DNA of 64,000 nucleotides, taken from NCBI RefSeq assembly GCF_964340395.1, contig NC_135556.1, positions 12,773,410 through 12,837,409 on the forward strand, in the 5' to 3' direction. Below are positions 1 through 11,100 of this stretch, in pieces. The stretch's first letter is position 1; every line of letters starts with the position of its first letter. Below the pieces are notes generated by a model, which saw only the letters and a list, made by a program, of their open reading frames with translations, was not told the origin of the DNA and searched no databases. The translations under genes were made by a program, and so were the position numbers. Origin of the DNA: Glandiceps talaboti. Lineage: Eukaryota > Hemichordata > Enteropneusta > Spengelidae.

Positions 1-261
1 CATGTAAGGGAATCTGGTAAACTTCGTATCAATTCATAATCGTACATACTGGTAATTCGATTATTTCCACAATATCTTGGTGGGAAAGTGAATTGCAGTG
101 AACATGTGATATACTGACTTAGCTAGGCATACCTCAGGAATACCTAAACACACAGAAACTTTGACTTCAAGTAAAGACCACAATTTTCCTCAGCAATGAA
201 ACCTATATTCTCAGAGGTTTACACACATTACTCAGGAGGCTATTAGCAGGATTGTGATTCA

Positions 262-880
262 CTTTGTCCCAGTTTCAACTCTATTTAAACTCACCCCATT
301 TTCAACTCGCCCCAAACAACACTAGTAAATGTTTACAAATGTAAACAATACATGGACTCGAAGTACGGGGACCGAAAAATTTACATGATTTTACCTACGT
401 GGCCAGTTGAAGCATAGCAAATATAGCATGTCGTAGTATAAAGTGGTGGTTGCACATGCATGTGGGTTTTGGGTAAATGTTTGCTAGATCTAGCACTTAT
501 ACTAGCACAAATAGACAACGGTGTCCATTAAGAGTCATGGAATACCACTTTACAGCCCAAATAATAATGATAATAACCAAGGAGAATATTAGTGACTGAA
601 TTGCTGCTTACGACTTCTGCTTACGCATTTCAAAGACGTGTCTCCTCTACCTAGTTAACGCAACTGGTTAACGTAAGTATTGAAGTACGTACAAAGTGGT
701 ACTTCATTAGTGGAATATGAGATACCGTAGACCCTCCAAACTGAGTGTTACTAGCTTCGATTTTCATATATACTCAGGTAAATTATATTGTAAAGAGTTG
801 GGGCGAGTTGAAATGGGACGAGTTGAAATTGGGGAGAGTTGAAAATGGATCGAGTTGAGTGGGATGAGTTGAAATGGGAC
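262..880. repeat. Inverted-repeat element with iterated subterminal motifs
   Basis: The left end (about 267-313) carries GTCCCAGTTTCAACTC, then CACCCCATTTTCAACTCGCC. The right end (about 797-880) carries several copies of the opposite motif, variants of GAGTTGAAATGGGAC spaced about 16-17 bp apart. Inverted ends with iterated subterminal motifs are typical of non-autonomous DNA transposons. No open reading frame lies inside and I could not see a clear target duplication, so the exact ends are uncertain. Confidence 0.4.
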
Positions 881-1739
881 GCAGTAACTGTAATGTCCAT
901 GTGTAAGAAAGACCTGCAGAAACTGTTTAGTTTCTCAGAACAGAGCTGTGCTCACCTTTCCCAGTGAAAGACACTGTTATTATTACATGACCTAGCTTGG
1001 AATAGCTGCATGAGTTATGTCAATTTAGCTTAAGATTTGTACTTCTTACTGTTTAATGAGTTCGTAGTCACATTCTCAGACTCAGATTCTCGGACATTTC
1101 TCATAGGGTGACCCTATTTTTAGAAATGTTTCTCATTACTTTTCATGGCAACAATAGGTCCGTTGGTCGATTTTTTTTTTAAAAAGTAAAAAAAAAATCA
1201 TCTTCTTCATGTTTCACAGCGTCTCCTTTTCTTCCTTTTTATCTTCTTTTTATTGGATTGCTGTAACAAACCCTTTCCCAGGTTCTCCAGCTTCTCTTTT
1301 CCCCTTCTCCACATAACTGACATGTTCTCAGCTCTACTTGAATAACTTCTGTCATGAAAGAAATTCTCTTTTTGTGAACAAGTGTCATCATCGCCACCAT
1401 GACTGTAGATGTCGTTGACAGTCCAGACACTTGCTTATTCATGCCAGAGAGGGCGCTGTTCCACAAAATGTAATGAGAAACAAAAAAAATAGGGTTACCC
1501 ATATGGAGATAATCATCGTGGTGCATGTCATATTTCATTTCTGTAGCAATGTACCCGCACTTCAACCACAATATGTTGCTGATAAAGTGACCGAGGCTGT
1601 TGAAACCAACCAGAAGATTTTGTGTCTGCCAAGAGTGGCATATATCTTTACCTTCATAAAATTGTAAGTATTTCAACCTTAGGTGCTAGCACTACATCTG
1701 AACTCTGTGACACATGGATGCCAGTATGGCTTACACAGG

Positions 1740-2340
1740 TATTTGCACAAGTGCCTGATGTATTCTCTGTGGCCATACTTTCGCAAGTAAAGTGAATAAA
1801 CGTCTCTCATAACATCAAGAATACCCGCACTGGAAATCACGCACCATGGGGTTCTGTTATTATGACATACATAACCAAATTAGCAAATTTCATTTGTCTG
1901 TTCGTATGATTTATTGGACAAAGAACATTGGATAATGTGCCCTCATTTGCATACTGGGTCACATGCAATAATGTTTCCAGCATTGCACTGGAGTGCAGAT
2001 AACACTAGAGTGTGCATGGATCAATGCAAGTAACATTCGGTACATATGTAATAAAAGATGATGATGCAATTTGAGACCTATTTCATTGGAAAATATCCCC
2101 CTTTTTGGACCTACATATTATTGTGTATTATAGTTCTGGTTTCCCAGCTGTCATGCTAGATAAAGTATACTGGATGTCTCGGAGTTAAAACTGTTTTATC
2201 ATACATCGTTTTCATACATCCTTTAGTGATTAGCATGGATCACATCACATGGTATGGACTAGTGACCATAGTGACCTCAATTTGCATAGAGTGGGCAGCA
2301 TTGATATTCCATTTTCCCTAGGGCACTATTCATGTAGAAC
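1740..2340. repeat. Diverged dispersed repeat, copy 1
   Basis: Blocks of this region recur at about 58270-58860: TCTCTGTGGYCATACTTT, a CAGYATTGCACTG block, and a block around GACTAGTGACC / GACCTCAATTTGCATA / CCCTAGGGCACTA. The first blocks are in the same orientation in both copies, but the last block is inverted in the second copy. No coding capacity is visible, and I cannot assign a family. Confidence 0.35.
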
Positions 2341-2454
2341 GACGAGTCCTAACAGTGATTTGCTTTGACTATGACTATGGAATGAATGTGCCTGAGAATG
2401 GATTATCGTACACTTATTGCCTGACTATGAGGGCACTTGATCGATTGCCCCTTA

Positions 2455-3334
2455 TAATAATAATATAATAATAATTTATTTATAAAGCGTCAGTATCCAC
2501 AAAAAATGTGATCAAAGGCGCTGTAAGCAAATCATACAATACAAATATCAGTTAAAAAGCAGTTTTAAAAAGTAAAGTTTTAACATTGGATTTAAAAGCA
2601 GATAAGGTAGGTGACTGACGGATGTTGAGTGGGAGATTATTCCAGAGAGTGGGAGCAGCAACACTAAAAGCACGATCACCATATGTCTTAGTATGTGATC
2701 GAATGGGGCAGAGTTTGAATTGATCAGCTGACCTTAAATTACGACGTGGAACATATAGTTCTATCATGCCAGAAAGATAAATTGGTCCAAGCCTATGAAT
2801 GGATTTAAAAATAAGAACTAAAATCTTAAAAACAATACGTTCAGAAACAGGTAACCAATGCAACTTATATAAAAGTGGAGTGATGTGAAAGGTGATTTTG
2901 GAACGAGTTACAATTCTAGCAGCAATATTTTGAATACGTTGAATACGGTTGATTAGGTACTTCGGAAGCCCAAATAAAAGTGAATTACACGAATCTATTC
3001 GAGATGTAATGAATGCATGAACTAATTGCTCAGTAGCAGGTTGAGATAAATATTTGCGGATAAGCGCAATACAACGCAAATGAAAAGTGGCAGAACGGCA
3101 GATCTGTCCAATATGTGGCTTCATTGTCAGACAAGAGTCAAGGATCACTCCAAGGCTCTTGGCCTGACAATGGACGGGAATCAGAGCATCGCCAACACGA
3201 ATTTCTGTAATCGCTCTAGTGGACAGATCACCTGAAGTAGCAGAAAAAATAACAAATTCAGTCTTATCATCATTCAAACACAAGAAATTTCCAAACACAT
3301 TCAAACACAAGAAACTTGTACCATTATGCTGCAT
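2455..3334 (-). mobile_element. CR1/L2-like LINE, 5'-truncated, reverse transcriptase C-terminal part
   Basis: The minus-strand frame 3334-2552 (260 residues) is the end of a non-LTR retrotransposon ORF2. It begins just before the NDDKTEF block that follows the catalytic YADD motif, then shows SLGVILDSCLTMKPHI, the thumb region with FITSRIDSCNSLLFGLP, QRIQNIAARIVTRS, HWLPVSERIVFKIL and the terminal TYGDRAFSVAAPTLWNNLPL block. The first residues (repeated FLCLN) look like a small internal duplication. Downstream on the same strand is a short 3' UTR ending in a TTTATAAATAAATTATTATT-like tail (2480-2455), as in CR1/L2-type elements. Finger and palm domains and endonuclease are missing, so the copy cannot move by itself. 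Confidence 0.85.
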
Positions 3335-3339
3335 AACAG

Positions 3340-5080
3340 TATGAGTGCTGATATGATAATGCCCTAATAGCCAGACTATAAGTGTATACTTTGTATCACG
3401 TTCTTCCTGTAGAGATGATCAGAATAGATTGATAAGATTTGGTTTCATATTATGTGAATAATTATTCATAGAAATAGTGCAGTATGTTATAGCTATGATC
3501 ACATGATTTGTCGTACACGAATAGTTGAAAAGTACCAGGACATCCAACTATTTATATATCAAATGAAAATTCATACTCACAGGAATCAACAAATTGTTCA
3601 TATGAATCTCATTTTTTTTACTGAATTGAAGTCTGGGGTGTACATGATCTACAAAGGAATTCTTCCAAAAAAATATTTTATCTCTGTGAGTAATAACTTT
3701 CACTGTTAGCTATGAAACCCAGAGTCCATGAACACCCTTTCTTGTATTTATATCTAATATTTTTTGTGCATTTCAGAATCCTACCTGTAGATGCTTATCT
3801 ACATATGTTGAAGTACTCTGGAGCCTTTGGTATGATGGATAACTTTGTTGGAAGACAGAAAAGGGATTAGTAATACTGACTAATTCGATATTATTCACCA
3901 ATATATGTCTTCGTTCAGCAAAGGAAAATGCGAGTGACCTAAGGGGCCCTTGTCACTACGAATCACTAGACAAGTAGTGACAACCCTTAGATCATGAGTA
4001 TTGTCCAGCGGAATGAAGGAAAATATTGGGGAATAATATAATTATACCATCCCCAGTAATATGAAAAAAAAGTCGGGGAAAGTATGGCAATTTTGATTCA
4101 TATTTCAAACACAGTAGAACCAATGATGTAGACACGCATTGTTGTGACAGACGCACATTGTCATGACGTAGAACGACCAGACTAGATATATCATATTTTT
4201 GTTGAACCTTGCTCGTGCATGGTATAATGTACACTATTCAAATGACGAATTTGATCTGCAATTTATGGATATATTCCACCAGAAGTTGTACTTTGGGACC
4301 AAGATTAAGATATTTCATCAACAAAAAGAAACAAATACAGTATCGATATTTGTACCTGTGTACTGTGTTGTAGTACTTAGATGAAGCATTGATTTTTTTT
4401 CGTGAAAGGCATCATCGTGATATAAAATTTATATATCTAAATGTATAGTTATAGATATAGATATGGAATATATATATATATATAATTCTAGATAATGTGC
4501 CACCAAATTCACAGTTGTACTTATCAAGAGAGATGCAAATATTTCTTTTTTTGTTAACAAAGGGTTATTTTTTTCACAAAGTTGTTATCCAAGAAGTTTC
4601 TTGTAAAGAAACCACTCAGATTCAGTTACAGGGCAACAATGGTAGAGGGACTGTAGGTAAACAAATAACGACACAAACTAAAACTATTATTGTGATGTTG
4701 AGATTAGTCTGGATGCCAACATGGTTTCTAACTAAACCACGTCTGGTCAAAGTCCCTCAATCAGCACAAAAAGTTATTCATCCAATCAGTGAACCCCAAC
4801 TGTTACAGTGACGTAAACAGTGTATTAGTAGCCTCCCGAGCTGACAAATATACCATATTTAGACATTACATAACTGTCCCAATAAACACTAACTTTATGA
4901 GGGACTGTGTTATTGGTTAGAATTTTGTGATTGATTAACAAAGACATAATTTTAATGACTGTGTGGGTGGCCGTGGATGAATTTTATATTGCATCTCGTG
5001 CATCTCATGCACCTTAGGACTTCTAGAGTAACAACTTTGACTATACCGTGAGTGGAGGTGTAAATCGTAACGATACCGTA
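3340..5080. other. Non-coding, no recognisable gene
   Basis: Only short open frames without family resemblance. A small TA-rich simple repeat lies at about 4437-4485. Nothing else is supported. Confidence 0.5.
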
Positions 5081-5087
5081 TAGGAAC

Positions 5088-5223
5088 TAGACTATGTTGA
5101 GATAAGCTATCAGTCGACATTGATTGTAATTACTCTCACAGTAGTGTGGTGTCTCTAGACTATGTTGAGATAAGCTATCAATCAACATTGATTGTAATTA
5201 CTCTCACAGTAGTGTGGTGTCTC
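5088..5223. repeat. Two-copy tandem duplication, 68-bp period
   Basis: 5088-5155 and 5156-5223 are near-identical (both contain TATGTTGAGATAAGCTATCA and end in AGTAGTGTGGTGTCTC). They differ at only a couple of positions, so the duplication looks recent. No coding function is seen. Confidence 0.8.
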
Positions 5224-5682
5224 TGATAGAAGTAGTGTCACATTCAACCACATTTCCATCTTTAATGTCAACTGTCCATGGGAAGCCATATGCAGTGTTT
5301 TATTGTTGTAGTTGTTCATGATTTACCTCTGGATTTACCAGTGGTTTATTTTCATTGACTTCCAATGTTTACACTACCTTTATTGCAGGGTGATTATAAT
5401 CCATTTAACCTTGAAGATAACCAATTGTGTAATCTACCACAGTTAGGTCTAGTTTGTCACTATTTTCCTTTTCCATCGTCATGTGCGCTGTCCATTTTCT
5501 GAATAACTCATACATTGCATTGACCAAACAGAGAAATTACCAAAAACTTAGAAAACTAACTGCAATTCAGTTAGTTGAGATAATCCTTGATTATGGGTGC
5601 ACTAACAAACAACTCATTTGTTCAGACATTTCACCAGATTGAGAAAATGCCAGGTCATGACAATCTGATAGGGTGACTATGG

Positions 5683-5849
5683 CTTTATTTACCTCTATTT
5701 CCTTTGTTTATTGTTTGTTTGTTTGTTTGTTCATTTTTTCATTTTGTTGTTCTAGGAGTGATCGCTGCCTCGAAGGCGGTAATCACCCAGGACAACAAAA
5801 AAATCAAAAACAAACAACACTAAAGAGATGGAAATAGAGGTAAATAAAG
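5683..5849. repeat. Hairpin (inverted-repeat) element
   Basis: 5683-5702 (CTTTATTTACCTCTATTTCC) is the exact reverse complement of 5830-5849. The interior keeps partial self-complementarity (TTGTTTGTTTG against CAAACAAC; TTGTTGTTCT against GGACAACAA). Weaker matching continues outward (AATCTGATA at 5661 against TATCAGATT at 5870). It is MITE-like, with no coding capacity. Confidence 0.65.
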
Positions 5850-6228
5850 ACATCAAACCGCTTTAACCATATCAGATTTTAATCAGATTGAGGCCATAGG
5901 TACTTGTCACATAGAACTTGTACACCGTGATATGAGTTAGAGTTCGGTTTACATGTAGCATAAATTTACCAGGATGTGGGTTAGTGTTTGGTTTATATGT
6001 AGTATAAATTTACTGGGATAAATTGAATAATTTCAAGTCCTTTTTCATGAACAAAAAAAATTAAACATGACAATTTTACTGCTGCCCTGTAAGAAATAGT
6101 TTACATAAATTCTCAGTTTTCCATTGTCATTGATTTGCTGTTGCCATGGTATTAAATGTGTCTACATGCTAGATTAGCTGTGTTATTCTATAATAACAGA
6201 AATAAATAATAATAGTATATAGTCCTCT

Positions 6229-6360
6229 ATCATTGTCATGGTAACAGATGTATCAACATCACCGATCTCCGTCATTCTAGTCAAGATTATATCATTGTCA
6301 TGGTAACAGATGTATCAAGATCCTTGATCTGTGTTTCTGTGATTCTTCTCAAGACTTATT
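6229..6360. repeat. Two-copy imperfect tandem repeat, about 63-67 bp
   Basis: TCATTGTCATGGTAACAGAT followed by GTATCAA occurs at about 6230 and about 6293, with related downstream sequence in each copy (GATCTCCGT... and GATCTGTGT...). No function is inferred. Confidence 0.6.
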
Positions 6361-6712
6361 ATATTAACTGTCATATCCAAATGATTTGTATTTTTGTTGA
6401 AATAAAATGAAATTTTACATTTTTAATGAAATGAAGAACATACAATGATATTCATATTTGATTGAGTATTTGTTATTGTACATTGATGAACTTTGTACGG
6501 TCCTCTGGTGTCACACACCCCCCCCCCCCCCCCCCCCCCCCGTCAAACCTCCCAGGGTTTGAGCTCATCGTGCAATTCGAGGAAAATATTGTCCTATATA
6601 TTTTACGGATGTCCGTCTAGACTAGTGTGTTTTGAAGACTCCCAAATATACACAATGCACCATTCGTCGGAATTTTACAATCAACATACTTAACTTGTCA
6701 TCATAGATTCAT

Positions 6713-6809
6713 AGGCACTCGAATCAATTGGTATGATTTTTTTTAAATGTACTGCTCTTATTCGCTATACATTTAAAAAAAAAAACCATACATATTGATT
6801 CGAGTGCCT
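6713..6809. repeat. 97-bp hairpin MITE-like element
   Basis: The left arm starts AGGCACTCGAATCAA and the right arm ends with its reverse complement. The complementarity runs on through GGTATGATTTTTTTTAAATG against TACATTTAAAAAAAAAAACC, leaving a short loop of about 20 bases. No open reading frame. Confidence 0.65.
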
Positions 6810-6887
6810 GTGCTTATCATCATTTTGCTTGCTGTTTATTTTTCTACGTTTATGTTTAGGTCAGGTAGTGCATGTATTATATGTAGC

Positions 6888-7697
6888 CGAGTGTGAAGCT
6901 ACCATCATATTCATATTCATCTTCACTTTCAAAAATTGATCTCTAGCTCAATGTGAATATGATGATAGCTTCACACGTTCATCATCAGATTCGAAGTCTT
7001 CCGAATGGGTACGAACACGCGTTCGGTAAATCACATATCCTTCATTGGCAGGTTGAAATCATGTGATTGTAATTACTTTTCACTTGATTTGCGTGGATTT
7101 GCATGCTTTCTTCTTATTTTTGCCAGAGTATCCAATTTGCACCATGAATTATTGTTGTCATGGACCATAATTTTTACAATCGATTGCACTGACCATCCCC
7201 GATCAAGGGAACTACATACATTGTGATAATTGTGGTCTTGACAACACTATTTTGTGTAAATTTCACCATTGTAAGTGTTAAGTAGGGTTTCAAAGATAGC
7301 GACACTGCGGGAAATCAAAACACACCCAGCCAAGCCGTATTTTATTACATTACTCATACAGGTTTTTTGTACACCCAAATATTGATATTTCATTTTCAAT
7401 GATATGGGAAAGGCATACTAAACATCCAAATTAGTTTTTTATATGACAACAATAATTCATGGTGCAAATTGGATACTCTGGCAAATCCACACAAATCAAG
7501 TGAAAAGTAACTACAATCACATGATTTCAACCTGCCAATGAAGGATTTATGTGATTTGCCGAACGCTTGTTCGTACCCATTCGGAAGACTTCGAATCTGA
7601 TGATGAACGTGTGAAGCTATCATCATATTCACATTGAGCTAGAGGTCAACTTTTGAAAGTGAATATGAATATGAATATGATGGTAGCTTCACACTCG
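6888..7697. mobile_element. 810-bp long-terminal-inverted-repeat element with 13-bp target duplication
   Basis: The ends are CGAGTGTGAAGCTACCATCA and its reverse complement. Complementarity runs through arms of about 250-275 bp (6888 to about 7162, and about 7447 to 7697), apart from a short insertion in the left arm. A unique centre of about 280 bp separates them. The element is flanked on both sides by the same 13 bases, TATTATATGTAGC (6875-6887 and 7698-7710), which I read as a target-site duplication. The outer 80 bases of each arm contain a second, nested inverted repeat ending in GATAGCTTCACAC. There is no transposase frame, so the element is non-autonomous. Thirteen bases is longer than is usual for hAT (8), Mutator (9) or Mariner (2), so the superfamily is uncertain. 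Confidence 0.8.
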
Positions 7698-8043
7698 TAT
7701 TATATGTAGCGAGCCCTGCTGGACGTGTAGTGCACGTGAGATAAGTGTACCACATTGGAAGACCACATTATCCATCAGTGTGGTGTCATATACACTGTTG
7801 CCCTCCTCTCTTCAAAGTGTGTTCCTAGCGTTTTTATTCTACCATGAGACATATCTCCATGACTAGTTCAAAAGATAACGTTATAAAGATCTATGAACAA
7901 TTATAATGTTGACATTTGTGTAGTTGCAAAAACGATGAACTAGGGTGAGCTTTTACCTCTGTTTGAATAGATTAGCTGGCCTTATCTGAATCGTCAGCAC
8001 TCTCGAAGTCAAAGGTCATCTCATGAATAATTGATCAGCTGGT

Positions 8044-8051
8044 TTTGGCGC
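8044..8051 (+). promoter_or_regulatory. E2F-type site upstream of RRM1
   Basis: TTTGGCGC matches the E2F consensus TTTSSCGC and lies about 80 bases before the RRM1 start codon. Animal RRM1 genes are S-phase induced, and E2F control is established in that family. Binding here is inferred from sequence only. Further matches lie in intron 2: GCGCCAAA at 8471-8478 (opposite strand) and GGCGGGAAA at 8916-8924. Confidence 0.5.
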
Positions 8052-8128
8052 TGCGTTCAATCATCACACAAGAAAGGTTCGGACTTTGTAGGTCTTGCTG
8101 TCGAGTATTTGTCCCAGAACGTTTCAAA

Positions 8129-11100
8129 ATGACGATGTACGTCAACAAACGAGGTACGTTCGACTTTATGATATCACTAACATGCCTTTTATAGCAAACT
8201 ATATCAATATATCATCTTACCAATGTATTTATATGAAAAGTTTTTTGTGTCTAGTCTACTCAACATTTCCCTCCACATTTTGTCTCGTTCAAGATGGCCG
8301 TCAGGAGAAGGTTATGTTCGACAAAATCACGTCCAGAATATCAAAATTGTGTTACAGTCTGAACAGCGAGTTTGTTGACCCGGTGAGTATAGGTTCTTAT
8401 CTATTCTGTAAGTTATAATTTTGAGTGGCATATGGAACTGTTAATTGATTTGGGTGAAGGTGTGAAAAAGGCGCCAAAATTGAAAACAAACCAATAATGA
8501 CACACGAAGAAGCAAAGTCAAACACTGACAGATATATTGAGACTTTTAGCGTACAGTATGGAAAACAGAAATGGACTGAAGGAAACCAGCGAAAGGCCAA
8601 TTTTATGCTCATGTATGTGACTTGTTTTTCATTTTCTGGTAATATGCGTAGCCATTTCTATGGTGGCGAGCTTTATAAATTTCCCGGGAAATTAAACTTG
8701 TTCTGTTGACATGTAAACCATAGTTAGACATTATGGCGGTGAAACTTCGTTTGCTACGAAATAATACTAAACTAACAACTTTATCAGGCATATGAGTAAA
8801 CAGTGAAACACGACAGAAGAAAATGTACCGTTATGTTGCTATCCTTATATTGTGAAAGACAACATATTCTTTTGTTTTGTGTACCATTGTTGGAACAGCT
8901 GTTAGTGTGAAAGATGGCGGGAAATACGAGTATCTGCCTTTTGTCCTCGATTCAAGGGCAATCCCAAATTTTGACGATATCATGATAACTGCCGCCAGAA
9001 TTCAGGTTTTGCAGCGAGAAGAAAAAAAAATATATTCCATGTTTTTTTTAGGTAATTGTTGGAATAAAAACTTTGTGATAGTAACAACCAGAAAGTTAGA
9101 AACAAAACACCCGACCCTGTAGCAAGTGTTGGGTCAAGGTATAAGACAGTCACAGTGGAGTAAATAGTATCCTATATGTATATCCAGATTTAGAGTTGAA
9201 GATGAATTTTCTTTTGCATTTTAAATGAAAAAGCATTTACAGACTTTTTGAGTTATAGAAACTTCATAAGTTTGTAAATATGTCCTATCAAAGTTCTATC
9301 AAAGTCCTATCAAAGTTAATGGGCCATCCCATGACCTCATTAAAAAAATAGAACTAAAGCTACAGGGTATACAGGAAACTGCAATTCTACAAAAAATTCC
9401 CCTCTGTGTTAGTGTTACCATTCTTTTTCCGCAGCAAAACACTATACTCTCATTTCAGCCGTCAATGACATTCTTGTGTGTTGACACATCTAGCAAACTA
9501 TCTCACATAGTAAGTCAGTCAGCAATGTACTACCATATGGTTTTGATAGCTATCATGTACAAAGATAGGTCCAGGGCATATTTCACATCTCGACTTTTTT
9601 CATGTTATAAATACTCAGTAGCTCAAGTTTACATGGAAATGTAGATCTCAATAACACAAAACTCATACATTATTATGTGTGTTTGCAGGCTGCCATCACC
9701 ATGAAGGTAATAACTGGTGTCTATCCAGGTGTAACCACAGTTGAACTTGACACTTTGGCATCAGAGACTGCAGCTAGCATGACCACCAAACATCCTGACT
9801 ATGCTGTCCTTGCAGCAAGAATTGCAGTATCAAATCTCCACAAAGAAACAACCAAGTTATTCACTTGTGAGTACACAAACCACACAACATAGCTGTGTTT
9901 CTGTTGACTTTTTTAATGGCCAGGCTGTTGCTCCCAGATTCAAACATCATTAGTTTTATCTTATCAGTGAATTCATATCAATTAATTAGGATCATTCATT
10001 TGTTTTGGATCAGCCATAGACCCTCCACCAACCTTTTCTATGCCTCTGCCAGACAAAATGTTCACACCTACATTTTACATCCTAATCAGTGTTTTATTTA
10101 AGGGCGGTAAGTAGGTAAAATCTACCGGGGTTCCCCACCTAAACTATGATACATTGCATGGGAAGCACTACCAGTTTTACCTCTTTCTCCCTTTCTGTTA
10201 CCAGGGTTCCCAAACCTTAGCAAAAACACTGCTGAACATGTGAACTGGGCCTTTGACAACTACAGGGAATTTACATCTAGGTTATTTAGCAGTCACCAGT
10301 GTGCCCTCTAACAAAAGCCAACTTTTGTTGTTGTGAGTCAAAATGAGAAAAACTGGTATTTCTTGTGAGTCACCACATAGTAAGAGATGGGGGACCACCA
10401 AATATTGGTGTGTCACTAGAAATTGTGTGCGTCAGTGGCGCGTCAAATTGGCTTAGAGGGCACACTGGCAGTCACTGAGTGTAATTGTGAAGTTTTGATT
10501 TAAAATTATATCTGCTTTGAACAATAATAAATATTCTGTACTCAAGCCTTAGTTCAAGATGTTTGTTCATAAGTTACACTACAGCCTATAAATTTCAAAT
10601 ACCATTCTATAATGTATTTGATGCAAAAGTACCTCCTGCCAGGCTGATGCAGAAAAGTTGATCAGTGTAATTAAAGTCGCAGTGTTCTTGTATGTAGATT
10701 GATTACAATTGGATCATGTCATTTTTGTATTTCCACCTCTCGACTCATGATTTCACTGAATCTTTGGCCAGCAGGTGATTTGTTATTAACAACTCTCGTC
10801 TAACATGGATAAGATCTTAAATAAGTATGTTCTCATCATTGGGAAATAGATTTAATTTCTTTCTCGTATATCAATGTAATTTATCAAAGTTTTATGCTCC
10901 TCATCCTGGTAAATTTGATATGTGACAGTAAAAGTTTTGTAGTCTTTCTTAGTTTAATTTGATTATACTGTTGTGCATATTTTAGCTGTGATGACGGAAC
11001 TGTACGAGTATGTGAATCCCAGGAATGGAAAACACTCACCGATGATCTCAAAGGAGGTGTATGATATCATCATAAACAATGGAGAGGTGAGTACAAAGAT

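Larger units (their letters stand above)
1..2450. other. Gene-free left flank
   Basis: I see no convincing coding exon here. Open frames at 1239-1676 (minus) and 1431-1667 (plus) resemble no family I know and have AT-rich, low-complexity composition. The stretch holds an inverted-repeat element with GAGTTGAAATGGGAC motifs (about 262-880) and one diverged copy of a dispersed repeat (about 1740-2340) whose other copy lies in a USP12/46 intron. Confidence 0.6.

Noticed and set aside
1239-1676. 145-residue minus frame
   Set aside because: No domain, no initiation context, low-complexity AT-rich sequence and an overlapping plus frame. A few frames of this length are expected by chance in 64 kb.
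8877-9122. 81-residue plus frame in RRM1 intron 2 as an alternative exon
   Set aside because: RRM1 exon 2 joins exon 3 in phase without it, and the peptide matches no part of the reductase.
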